The notes: a model not told the origin generated them from the sequence alone. A stretch of DNA of 31,020 nt from Selaginella moellendorffii (GCF_000143415.4 NW_003314364.1:197725-228744); one strand, 5' to 3'. Positions 1 through 9,104 are shown, numbered from the stretch's first letter. Numbers and translations: made by a program.

Positions 1-507
1 GATGGGAATGTGGTCGCTATTGAACGAGGAGAGATGGTCGTCGGGGTAAATGTTGTTGCTGCCTTGAAAAATCTTCAGAAGAAAGCAGATGTGAGGGACA
101 GCGCAAGTGCGACGCATGTTCCCTCCGTGGATCTTAAGAACCGTGCTACATGGATTCAGGCGAAGGTGTTTCTAAACAACCCCGAGGGGGAGGTGGTAGC
201 TGAGGGCTTAGCCACAGTTGTCGATCCAAGAGATGCGGTTGCTAATCAAGAATTGGGCTGGGATGATATTGGAGTTGCGATTTTAGAGGTTGTTGACATA
301 GAAGAAAATAGTCTGACTATTGGAAGCATTGTGCGGTGGAAATTGAGGCACTTAGTGTTTGAGAATGTGAAGGATTCACAATCAAACACCACTACAATTG
401 ATGACAGAACATCTCTTCATGGGAAAAGAAAGTACACCTTCCTAAAGCGCAGCCAAAGGAATCTGAGCAATGAACCGAAAAGGCAGAAAATGGCGATGGA
501 GGTTTGA
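1..507 (+). CDS. 5'-partial ORF upstream of and probably part of the DUF7869-like gene
   Basis: The frame is open from the first base of the window to a TGA at 505-507, so the true start lies outside. The central part reads as a compact domain with the pattern VAEGLATVVDPRDAVANQ followed by LGWDDIGVAILEV. This resembles the 'VA.G....DP...V...LG...V.V' signature of small domains attached to plant transposase-like proteins (weak family resemblance, not a firm call). The C-terminal part (about residues 120-165) is basic and low in complexity. It overlaps the start of the 470 ORF in another frame. Either a one-base shift near 480-505 split one protein, or an intron joins them: a GT...AG interval at 502-553 is exactly 52 nt and restores the downstream frame, although its donor is poor and it lacks a pyrimidine tract. 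Function otherwise unknown. Confidence 0.5.
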   Translation, partial: DGNVVAIERGEMVVGVNVVAALKNLQKKADVRDSASATHVPSVDLKNRATWIQAKVFLNNPEGEVVAEGLATVVDPRDAVANQELGWDDIGVAILEVVDIEENSLTIGSIVRWKLRHLVFENVKDSQSNTTTIDDRTSLHGKRKYTFLKRSQRNLSNEPKRQKMAMEV

Positions 508-2528
508 ATTGGAAGATGTGAATCGGGAACTCCAGAGTAATGGCTACAAGAAGCTGAGCCAATCTAGATTTAGTAGATTGTGGAGCAACAGGTTCAGGGA
601 TGTGAGTATAGGAAAGTACTCCAGCTTTTCAAAGTGTGACGAGTGCACTGCTATCAAAATGGCTTTGTCGAAGAATTCTTGCAGCGCTCAAGAGCGAGAG
701 ACGTTGGTTAGAAGGCGGCTCGACCACAACATCGAGCAGAGAAGCTGCAGGACTGCATATTATCATAACAAGATTCTCTCCATGGAGAGACCTGACTCTT
801 ACCTCTGCATCATCCACGACAAAATGGACCAGAAAAAGACGTGCTTACCTCGACTCAATCCTGCCCCCAAGGCAATCTCTTCATCCATGCAGCTGCCTGT
901 GTCTCTGTTTGGCATAATCGCTCATGGGCATGGTGCCCAGAACTATGGGAACTTCTTTGTACCTCTATGGGGTGGCGGGGGTGCAAACATGATGATTGCG
1001 TCCCTAGCAAAACACTTAAGGTCTCTGCAAAGTGCGCAGACTGAGCTGAACAGCCAACCCTTGCATAAGGCCCTTGTCGATCGAACCCCATACAGGGTTC
1101 AGCTAGAGGAGGAGCAAAGGCTTGCAGTATCGCGTGGGGCCCCATGCCATCCCAATGAATATGTTGGCCGTCAGATTGTAGGGTTATCACGTGAGGCCTC
1201 ATGCCATTCCGACGAGGCTGGTCGCCCGGTGAATGCACAGCCTCATCCAAACGAAGCAGAATCTCAAGGAAGTTCTTGCGGCCGATGTGGCCTTCCACCC
1301 CATCTTCTACTCCAAACAGACAATGCTGGCAGTGAGAACAAAAACATGTACGTCTTCGCGTACTTGGCGATGCTTGTTGCCAAAGGCATATTTGAAACGG
1401 TTACACTTGGCTTTCTCATGGTTGGGCACACTCATGAAGACGTCGATGCCATGTTCAGTCACCTGGCAGAGTCCCTCCGGCGATCCAATGTCCTCACCCT
1501 CCCACAACTCTACGATGAATTCCAAAATTGCATCAAAGGCACTGTTGAAGCTGCACTTCTGACAGAGGTTCCAGACTTTAAGGGGTTTGTAAGAGGCTAC
1601 ATCAGGGACGGATCCGAAATGCTGATTGGCCACTCCAAGCCTCTTCAGTTTCATTTCAGCATGTGTGACGGTGCTCCAGTGATGAGGTACAAGATGAGAG
1701 AATGGGACACAGCGTGGCTGCCAGTGGACGGCATTGAACTCTTCAAGAGAGATCCCATAACTAGGGAACCTATGATTCCTCAGGGTTCCCCACGGCCGAT
1801 GCACCCGGATGGACTCAAAGACCAGGAAAGTATAGTGGCCGGGATTAGACAGCATATTGCCTTCTGGAAGAGGGGGTTGGTGTTTGGTGGAGAATCCTAT
1901 TTTCAGAGGTGCAAGCCTTTGCTCGAATACTGGGAGAAGATTATATCTGCTATCCAAAATGGGCCGGTTGTATATGAAGAATTGGAAGAGTCCTTTTGGC
2001 CAGAACCCAGAGCACCAGATAGTAGCGGAACAATGTCCTCTGGAAATGCAGTGACAGATAACGATGTTGAGGATCACTATTGTGGGCCGAGGAACAAGAA
2101 GCCGGATTCAGCATTCAATCCAGTACAGGTCTGCAAAGGAATGGTTGTGCTTGTCAGACCAAGTAATAAAAAACAAATGATATGGGTGGGGCGCTGCATC
2201 ACTGATGCAGAGGAGGACGCGGAAACTAAGTCCTTCAATGTAATTGTGGAGTGGTTCAAGCCAAGTTCCGGATATACGAAGGATTGCCTAGAAAAGAGAT
2301 GGGTGCTGAATCCAAGGGATCCCAGCATGAGCATATCGGTGGATAATGTTGTGCATGCTTGGATGCGGAAGCAGAGTGCCACCATCACCTTGCCAGACCA
2401 TGCAAGAGATGCAACAAGAGCATTCATAACCCGGGTTCAAGGTGAGATTCATTAATATTCCTTTACTAAGTTTCTAATGTATTTTATTTCAAGGTGAACA
2501 ATCCGAATCTGAATCAGAGGAGGCGTGA
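470..2528 (+). CDS. DUF7869-like (RNase H-fold, transposase-like) protein, two exons
   Basis: Exon 1 runs from ATG 470 to 2441 and exon 2 from 2494 to a TGA at 2526-2528. They are separated by a 52-nt GT-AG intron (2442-2493) containing TACTAAG- and CTAAT-like branch sites. Without splicing the frame stops at 2453. Splicing adds a short acidic tail ending SESESEEA. Visible motifs are a Cys pair FSKCDEC (residues 53-59), IIHDKMDQKKT (114-124), LLLQTDNAGSENKN (279-292) and FLMVGHTHEDVDAMFS (315-330). The last two are the hallmark of DUF7869 proteins, which are common in transposon-rich plant genomes. D117, D284 and E323/D324 could form a DDE-like triad, which is inference. Residues 220-275 form a Cys/His/Pro-rich insertion with an internal repeat. 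There are no in-frame stops, so the gene may be intact apart from its 5' end. Likely transposon-derived; host function unknown. Confidence 0.75.
2442..2493 (+). other. 52-nt spliceosomal intron of the DUF7869-like gene
   Basis: Begins GTGAG and ends TTTCAAG, with a T-rich stretch and a TACTAAG word inside. Removing it joins codons in phase and replaces an immediate stop with an acidic 11-residue tail. The inverted paralogue at 3421-3467 keeps the same 3' splice site and a similar tail, which supports the junction. Confidence 0.75.
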
Positions 2529-3420
2529 TGGCATGTGGCCTGAAGATGATGTGATTTATGCATTTACCAATCACACGTGCATAAATCTAATAATATGGCG
2601 TGTGGCCCATATTAATGGCACATAAACCGATAGTGTGGGCTTACGTGCTTTATGTACCATCATTCCCTTGTAGCGTGTGTGTTGGTTTCCTTTTATAACA
2701 CAACGAACTCCATATTTTAGGGTGAAGAGCGTTCTCATGGCAAGCACAAAATCTGTAAGTGAGGCAGAAAAGGAGACGGAGAAGGAGATAGGTGAAGATG
2801 TAGAATATATAAATCTTCCGGGCTCCCCGTACTATACTCCAGGTGATCATTTTTCTGAACAAACGGCAACATTAACAACTATCGAGAACGCCCCAGTAAC
2901 GTCAGAGACAACAATCCAAAGCAAAACAACTGACCCGGAGAAGGATGATAGTACCGCTGAGAGTACCAAAAAGGAGGTGTCCACTAGCGCTTAGGCTTAT
3001 AATGGCGTGTGCCCTCATGCCATTTACTTGATCACCAAATACCTTTTTCCCTTTGCACTAGTATATCTTAATACCGGTCTGAGAAATAGAATGGCATGTG
3101 CCCTCAGGCCTTTTACTAAATCACCTTTGAAAGAAATGCAAGCCTCTATGTCGTAAAAAAAAGGTACTAGAGAAATTCCTTAATAATATGAATGTTATTT
3201 AGTTTCATGAAAATACACTAAGGGTCAAATGAGTTAAATGACTTCTCCAGACTAGCAATGCCTCTTGCTACACCTTCACAATTAGATTCGTTAGAAAAGG
3301 ATAACATTGAATAATATCTAAATGTTCTCACCATTAAGTTATATGTCTGGCTAATAGGAATGACGTTCATCTTGGAAAGCTCACCACACGCTCAATGAAC
3401 AAACAAATAGTGTGTGCGCG
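2529..3420. other. Spacer with repeated ATGGC-R-TGTG words and a small ORF
   Basis: No recognised gene. A word of the form ATGGCRTGTGSCC recurs at about 2528, 2594, 3003 and 3091, and a related inverted form lies at about 3419. A Ser/Thr/Glu-rich frame runs from ATG 2737 to TAG 2994 (85 residues). It has no recognisable domain and its composition could be fortuitous. The spaced, subterminal-like words near a transposase-like gene could be the end region of a DNA transposon, but I see no clear terminal inverted repeat. Confidence 0.35.
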
Positions 3421-3545
3421 CATGCCATCACTCTTCTTTAGCTTCAGATTCGGCTTGTTCACCTTGACAATGAGATTTATTATACAACCAGATGGACTCA
3501 GTCTGGACACAAAGTCACCGCGCTAGTCACCATGCCCCAGATATG
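3421..3545 (-). pseudogene. Inverted 3'-end remnant of a paralogous DUF7869-like gene
   Basis: Read on the minus strand, 3467-3421 matches 2489-2535 at 40 of 47 positions. The match covers the 3' splice site AG, the whole terminal exon and its TGA stop. Most differences change a codon conservatively and keep an acidic tail (EQAESEAKEE versus EQSESESEEA). Upstream on the same strand, about 3545-3495, a decayed match to the end of exon 1 can be made out (W-rich segment, then SAVTL-PD versus SATITLPD). Similarity stops soon after the stop codon, so this looks like a second coding copy placed tail-to-tail, not a transposon terminus. The exon 1 part is tentative. Confidence 0.5.
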
Positions 3546-3644
3546 TCTAGCCCCTGGACAAAAAACATATAATTTCACGTCATTTTCAAATACTTGAAAA
3601 TTTGTACCTAGTCCCATTTTACTGAATAAATCCCACTTTAACGA

Positions 3645-4470
3645 AATAGAGCTTAAGAGAGCAAATGTGACTTTGCTCAACAAGAGGTAAAGTTTCTCGG
3701 GCATGTGGTGGGCCAAGACGGGCTCAAGGTGGACCCGGAGAAGGTCCAAGTGATCTAGGAATGGGAGCGACCATCGAATGTACATGAGTTGAGTGCGTTC
3801 TTGGGGCTATGCAACTACTACCGAAAGTTTATCAGACACTATTCAAGAGTGGCAGTGGACACATTCACGGCGGAAAGACTCAACATTTGGAATCTAGTGA
3901 GGGATTCCTTGGAACGGGCGCAACAAAGGAAAACCAAGTACGCGAACCAGAAGCACCGGGACGTAGAGTTCCAAGCTGGGGAGAAGGTGTGGCTGAACAC
4001 CAAGAACCTCAGGCTACCAAGTGGGATCAGCCGAAAGTTGACCCAAAGGTAAAAATGCATGTATTCCTGTAAATGAATTGATCTTGAGTTCCTTAAGCAG
4101 GTTCGCGGGGCCTTACGAGATTGAGGCTCGAATCGGTAAAGTGGCTTACTGTCTCCGACTTCTTCGAGAGATGGGGAAGATACATCCTGTGTTCCATGTC
4201 AACTTACTCAAGCCGTATTTTGAGGATCCACTTCGCAAGGACCAAGTAAGACCTTTACCTGAGGTTATCCAAGGGGAAGAGGAATACGAAGTGGACGCCA
4301 TCCTCAATGCGCGCAAGAGCAAGTGACAAGGACGCGAGGTGAGAGAGTTCCATGTGAAGTGGAAAGGATTTCCACACTGTGAAGCAACATGGGAACCGGA
4401 GGAGAACCTAGCGAATGCGCGAGATCTAGTGGAGGAATTTCTGCAAGGCAGAACTCTATGTACTTATGCA
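3645..4470 (+). pseudogene. Ty3/gypsy chromovirus pol remnant (RT end, integrase end, chromodomain)
   Basis: The reverse transcriptase C-terminal part is seen as [20 protein letters not shown], a TAG stop at 3754-3756, then LSAFLGLCNYYRKFIRHYS. At about 3855 the frame passes directly into the integrase C-terminus (AQQRKTKYANQKHRD, GEKVWLNTKNLRL), so RNase H and the integrase core are deleted. After an intron-like insert (4049-4100) come FAGPYEIEARIGKVAY and IHPVFHVNLLKPYF. There is a TGA at 4324-4326, then a chromodomain (FHVKWKGFPHCEATWEPE) to about 4445. Chromodomains direct chromovirus integration to heterochromatin. The copy is dead: two nonsense codons plus the deletion. TGTTGAGACCC at about 4516 could be the start of a 3' LTR. 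Confidence 0.85.
4049..4100 (+). other. 52-nt intron-like insertion inside chromovirus integrase
   Basis: The segment begins GTAAAAATG and ends TTAAGCAG. It falls within an AGG codon so that its removal rejoins the conserved 'QR-F-GPYEI' region of the integrase exactly in frame. Retained, it introduces stops. Length matches the other introns in this window. Confidence 0.6.
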
Positions 4471-4644
4471 AAGTTCAATTAAAAGTATCAATTTGAGAAG
4501 TTGAGCAATGTCATATGTTGAGACCCGAAGGCGCGCCGAAGGTAAGCTAATTAGCATGGGTTAGCTAGGTCGACCAGGCATAGGGAGCTACGCCCGACTC
4601 CCTGCGGGGATGTCGAACCCGTAGACGTATTCTATGGAGGTCGG

Positions 4645-6413
4645 TGTGAGACACAAAATCCCTAGGCCCCAAAGTGGAGCCGGAAAGGGTGCCATATGGT
4701 AGTGGCTGAAGCGAGAGCCAAACGAGCGTAACACGTTTGGACCAAAAGCTCCGACTTGAAAAGTCAAGAGCGGGAGTGGAACTCCCAACGAAGTGCTCAA
4801 GGAACGAGCACGAAGCGAGCAAAAAGCGAGGCTCCAAAAAGGGACCCAAAAGGACCAACACATGACATGTGGAAGTGTCCGAGATGGACTCGAGTTGGAG
4901 TCTGAAGTGGAGTCCGAGATGGACCTGAGTTGGAGTCTGAAGTGGAGTCCGAGATGGACCCAAGATGGAGTCCGAGGTGGACCCGAGATGGACCTGAGTT
5001 GGAGTCCGAAGTGGAGTCCGAGATGGACCCAAGATGGAGTCTAAGGTGGACCCGAGATGGACCCGAAATGGAGTCTGAGATGGAGTCCGAGGTGGACCCG
5101 AGATGGACCCGAAATGGAGTCCGAGATGGAGTCCGAGATGGACCCGAGATGGAGTCCGAGATGGACCCGAAATGGAGTCCGAGATGGACCCGAGATGGAG
5201 TCCGAGATGGACCCGAGATGGAGTCCGAGATGGAGTCCGAGATGGAGTCCGAGATGGAGTCCGAAGTCGAGACCGAGACCGGGACCGAGACCGAGACCAA
5301 GACCAAGATCGGGACCGAGAACGAGACCGAGGCCGAGGCCGAGACCGAGCCCGAGTCCGAGTCCGAGTCCGAGTCCGAGTCCGAGTCCGAGTCCGAGTCT
5401 GAGTCCGAGTTCGAGTCTGAGAGGGTGAAAGCCCAAAGCGTTCGTCTCCCAGACCCTGGGGGGTTTGGTGAGCTCCAAAAGTATAGTAGGGGGAGGACTG
5501 CAGTGGAGCCAGTTTGGCCAGGAAAGGCCAGTTTGGCCCAGGAAGGCCGGACCCAGTGTTGGGTGATGAGCTGCCCACTGGGAAGTCCAAGACTAGAGTG
5601 AACACAGACCGACAAGCGGGGTAGCTTGGTGAAGTGTTCAAGAGCCGGCTCTAGTTCCCCGAGAGATCGACTGGCCGATGCTCCCAGTCCAAGTGTGGGT
5701 GGCACTACCTACTTGAATACCTGGTGTGGCTCAACAGAACCCGCTCTAAGCCCATGGCTAGAGCACCCAAGGGCAGAAGGTGAGGAGAGTACCCAGGTGG
5801 CTCGCGTAAGGCCACGGTGTTCCGAAATGTTGTCCCAAAGGCCCAGACTGTGGAAAGGAAGAGGAGCAGTCCTCTGGGGTAGTGACCAAGGACACAGTCG
5901 TGTGGTGAGGAAGTCCCAGAGGACCGTGGGACTTAGTGGTCGGGCCTGTGGGCCTCGATCCAGTGGCAGTGTCGGCAAACACGGCCAGGGGCAGAAAGGG
6001 ACTTAGTGGGGACTGACAGAGGGATATTGGGGAAGGATATTCCCCTTGTCGGTGGGCATCCTAAGGATGCTAAGGAGTGAATCTGAGATGACCACTCACG
6101 GAAGGTTTGCCTAGTCTTGGAGAGCCAAGACGGTGATGCAAGTGGTATTGGACTACCAGTGTGGCAAAGGTGATTGGGCATGGCCTTAGCGTAACGGGCT
6201 GCTATGTCGGTGGTACCTTTGAGTGTCGGTCATGGGATCAGACACGTGGAGCACTTGGACCAAGTGCAAAAGTTGAGTGGCGGGGATGCCATTCTCGGGG
6301 CTAGCAAGCCCAAGTCTGAAATAGGACTTATGGAGGTTGTGATTGAGACTCCTCCAAGTGGTCGGAGGTGTGGTTAAGTGACTAAAGTAGAATGGAAAAA
6401 TTAGTCGCTTACA
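4645..6413 (+). mobile_element. Solo LTR A (same family as LTRs B, C, D)
   Basis: Starts TGTGAGACACAAAATCCC and ends TAGTCGCTTACA, the same termini as the LTRs at 19513 and 25447, and is 1769 bp long. The 5 bp on each side are GTCGG (4640-4644) and GTTGG (6414-6418), a target duplication with one mismatch. No PBS follows it and no polypurine tract of its own precedes it, so it is a solo LTR left by recombination. It carries the family minisatellite, the shared core (5423-5491) and many short hairpins in its 3' half. Confidence 0.8.
4880..5422. repeat. GAGNCC-type minisatellite in LTR A
   Basis: Variable units built from GAGTCC, GAGATG and GACCC words, in multiples of 3 bp. They turn into pure hexamer runs (GAGACC, then GAGTCC) near the 3' end. 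All frames stay open, giving long low-complexity ORFs on both strands (Arg/Ser/Asp-, Glu/Ser- or Gly/Leu-rich) that are not genes. GTCC-GAGAT-GGAC within the units can fold as a small hairpin. Confidence 0.9.
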
Positions 6414-6479
6414 GTTGGGTTCGAGTCCCAACCCCCTAGTAAAGCAAAGCTGGGTTCAAGTCCCGACCCCATACTAGGG
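6414..6479 (+). other. Two tandem tRNA T-arm-like hairpins (second copy)
   Basis: The first hairpin is GTTGGG-TTCGAGT-CCCAAC (6414-6432). The second is CTGGG-TTCAAGT-CCCGA (6450-6466), enclosed by a 7-bp stem CCCTAGT/ACTAGGG (6434-6440 with 6473-6479). The loops match the T-loop/B-box of tRNA genes. No D arm, anticodon arm or A box accompanies them, so this is not a tRNA gene. The same arrangement lies at 23888-23943. Confidence 0.65.
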
Positions 6480-6754
6480 CGTGGTGAGGTGAGGAGTATA
6501 GGGACACCTATATTCCATTGTCATGGGCTCTTGGCCGGGGAGGCTAACTTAGGCACACCACTAAGTGGGGGGATGCCCCCGGAGACATGATCAACAAGTC
6601 GTAGGATAAAAAAGAGACGTTCGATGTGGGCATTGAACTTCTTCTATGGGTGGTGGAGTTGTAAGGAAACAACTCGTTGAGGTGTCGTAGGCTAAAGGAA
6701 CCCTGAAAGCATGACCAAAATGTCAAAGAGTTCATCGGATGGGACCAAGTCGAA

Positions 6755-7003
6755 GATCGAGTCCAAGACTGACTCGGAGACCGAGTTCAATATAGAGTCC
6801 GGAATCGAGTCCGAGGCTGACTCGGGGACCGAGTTCGAGACCGAGTTCGAGACCGAGTCCGAGATCCGAAATCGGGTCCGAGACCGAGTCCGAGGTCGAG
6901 TCCGAGGTCGGGTCCGAGATCAGGTCCGAGATCGAGTCCGAGACCGAATCCGAAGTCGGATCCGAAATCGAGTCCGAGATCGAGCCAAAGACTAAGTCCA
7001 AAT
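6755..7003. repeat. GAGNCC hexamer minisatellite in LTR F
   Basis: Runs of six-base units such as GAGTCC, GAGACC, GAGATC and GAGGTC. The ORFs that cross it on both strands are artefacts of the 6-bp period. Confidence 0.9.
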
Positions 7004-7048
7004 ACTAATACGGGTCAAGGGGTGAAAGCCCAAAGCGTGCGTCTCCCA

Positions 7049-7071
7049 GGGGGGGGGGGGGGGGGGGGGGG
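7049..7071 (+). repeat. 23-nt poly-G tract in the LTR core
   Basis: An uninterrupted G run between CTCCCA and CTACAGGGGG. Homopolymer G (or C on the opposite strand) occupies the same place in LTR G (14 G at 29098-29111) and LTR H (12 C at 16888-16899), with 11 C in LTR I at 18377-18387. The exact length may be affected by sequencing. Confidence 0.9.
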
Positions 7072-7802
7072 CTACAGGGGGTTCCAAAAGTATAGTAGGG
7101 ATAGTGAGGTCCAGGAACTAATTTTGAAGGGACTCTCCAGTGGGGCTTCCAAACTAACTTGAGGTTGAGACTAGGACCGAAGGGCCTTGGGTGGGAGTGA
7201 GTATGGACTTGGTTGGTGCCGGAGGGGCCATCCAAGGAAATGCTCAAGAGCAGCTCCCACTCCCGAAAGGGAAACCGATTGCGGTGCTCCCGGCTCATGT
7301 GGAGTGGTGCCCCACTTGAGTACCATGCGGCTCATTAGTCCTCGCCCTTCCTAGGGGCTTGGACCTTCCCTTCGGGATGGAAGTGGGGGGGTAGAGGTAC
7401 CCATACCGGGCCGTTAGGCCACGGTGTTTCGCCCCGACGTCCCGAAGCAAGTGCTGCACCCAAGGCTTGGGATTTAGAGGGTCCCATGATCAAGTCTTGT
7501 TATACCAAGGGGTGTTAGGAACCTAGAGGCTTGGTGTGCTTGGCTGCTTGTGCCTGCGGGGAGTGTAGCCGAACCTTAAGTCCAGTCTAACCCGGGGAGG
7601 GGGATTGGGAGAGATTTGGGAATCCGTAGATGGATGGTTAACACTCCGTTGCTTGTGCAGTGAGTAGCTGAAACCAAGTAGGACCAAGTAAAAGCTGGTA
7701 CAATAGGCGAGAACTTTGGCAAGGGAACTTAGCATAAGCCAAGGCAATGTTGGTCGGATAGACAAGGAGCTGGCAAATTGGAAAGGAAAAATTTGTGGCT
7801 TA

Positions 7803-7855
7803 CAATATGTATGTATGTATGTATGTATACATATATACATATATACACACACACT
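7803..7855. repeat. (ATGT)n / (AT-ACAC)n simple repeat
   Basis: ATGT tetramers are followed by ATAC and CACA dinucleotide-rich sequence directly after the end of LTR F. Confidence 0.9.
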
Positions 7856-9104
7856 ACAAAGTAATTATATTAATGTTAGTACAATTGGATTGAATCTTGT
7901 CCATTCATTTATGTATACAAGCAAATCAAAATATTCATATCTCACACTGCTATATATGTTAAAATCTATAAAATAGAAACTCTACATTTTCGTAGTTTAA
8001 GCCAAGCATTGGTGTGCAGATTGCTTATATATCTACTAGGCCTTCTTTGAAAGCAGCCATTTCCAGACTCTAAAATCAACCTCATTATAAACCAAGATGC
8101 ATAGTTCTTTTGTTTGATTAAGACTTTACTTTCAGATCCCAGGCTGCCTAGGCTGCTAGGTTATTAAGCTTGATGGCTATGGAAATGCATTTGAATAGCT
8201 TGTGGATATGAATGAAACTAACATGCTCATATAGTAACCTAAACACTTTACCCCTCTTCCCTCATATCACAAATATTTCAATAGCAAGAGCAATGGAATG
8301 TGTACCTCCCTGAGTCCCTTGAACTCTCTATCAAGGACTTTGACCACATGGACCATGACAGACACAAACTTGAGCTTTAGTTTGGCTCCAGCCCCTGCCT
8401 TTGCTCTTTTCCAGTTTTGAGCATATCTTTTCCAGTTTCAAACATGTCAAAACTGGACTCTATGGTTTTATAGAAACTAAATAAGTAAAACCCAATTGAC
8501 AAATATTTTAACAGCATTTCTTCTCCTAACTTTCACACTAGTGAACAATGTCATTGTTTATGTCTTTCTTTCGTTCTTTCTTTCTTTCCTTCTCTCTCTC
8601 CTCCTCCCCTCCCCCTCTTTGTCCCACTTCTCTCTTCCTCTTCCCTCCTCTCTCTCCTACAATACCCACACCAAGGCAGAGATGTTACCTTAACAAACAA
8701 ACAAATATGTTTAACACAAGTCTGAAAAGTTAAGCAAACACCTAACACTTATAAGGTCAACAGTAGTATCTTACCATGATGCTGGTTGGTAGTGGTAAGT
8801 GATACAAGACCATAGCGGTGACTATGGTGAGTGCATGCAGCAGCCCCAGTTGCAATGGTGACAACAGGAACGAGCATTTGTGAATATGTATGTTCAGATT
8901 GTGACTGACATACTGAACACAACGTTGGTTCTGGTCAAAACAGTTGATAATCAACACAAAAAAAAAGAGACTTACAAATTGACAAGTGAAAAAGCCTTCA
9001 CATTATTTAATGATACAATAAGTGCTGTTGATCTTATTGTGAAGAAAGCGAGAGCTTGTGGCTTGTTGCAGTTGTATGGATTTTTTTTTTTTTTTTCTTT
9101 GTCA
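7856..9104. other. Unique AT-rich spacer, no recognised gene
   Basis: Nothing coding is recognisable. A pyrimidine-rich microsatellite (TTTC then TCTCC units) lies at about 8560-8660 and gives spurious Ser/Leu/Pro-rich ORFs. A frame at 8880-9137 has no known domain and ends in a poly-T tract. Confidence 0.5.

Larger units (their letters stand above)
4500..7804 (+). mobile_element. 3' part of a non-autonomous LTR element (internal end plus LTR F), interrupted by solo LTR A
   Basis: Leaving out 4645-6413, the flanks 4575-4644 and 6414-6659 join into a sequence similar to 23825-24060 of the complete element at 19513-27279. Shared parts are hairpins, a 'GTAGA...GGAGGT(T/C)GGG' stretch, tandem T-arm-like hairpins, the GGGGACAC block and GGATGCC. 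It ends in the same pre-LTR hairpin and the purine-rich TGGGTGGTGGAGT just before LTR F, as in the complete element before its 3' LTR. No coding sequence is visible. The 5' end is lost or unrecognisable, somewhere after the chromovirus remnant. Confidence 0.6.
6660..7804 (+). mobile_element. LTR F (3' LTR)
   Basis: Starts TGTAAGGAAACAACTCG just after a purine-rich tract and ends AATTTGTGGCTTACA; 1145 bp. It differs from the A-D LTRs but has the same plan: minisatellite, shared core with AAAAGTATAGTAGGG (7019-7100), a GGCCACGGTGTT block, and a GGCTTACA end. LTR G (28706-29853) is a second, somewhat diverged copy. Confidence 0.75.

Noticed and set aside
1307-2077. 256-codon minus-strand ORF opposite the DUF7869-like gene
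   Set aside because: It is a shadow of the sense frame and has no domain.
2629-3412. CACTA-type transposon ends (TAGTG words)
   Set aside because: The TAGTG words face the same way and have no matching CACTA end or target duplication.
3498-3785. 95-codon minus-strand ORF as a gene
   Set aside because: Most of it is the antisense of the chromovirus RT; only its last part belongs to the inverted paralogue remnant.
4565-5705. Long ORFs of 145-358 codons over the minisatellites in LTRs A, B, C, D, F and G
   Set aside because: They exist on both strands and in overlapping frames because the repeat period is a multiple of three. The sequences are pure low-complexity repeats without domains.
6414-6479. 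tRNA gene
   Set aside because: Only T-arm-like hairpins are present. There is no acceptor/D/anticodon arrangement or A box at proper distance.
8496-8748. Ser/Leu- or Arg/Glu-rich small ORFs
   Set aside because: They are translations of a pyrimidine microsatellite.
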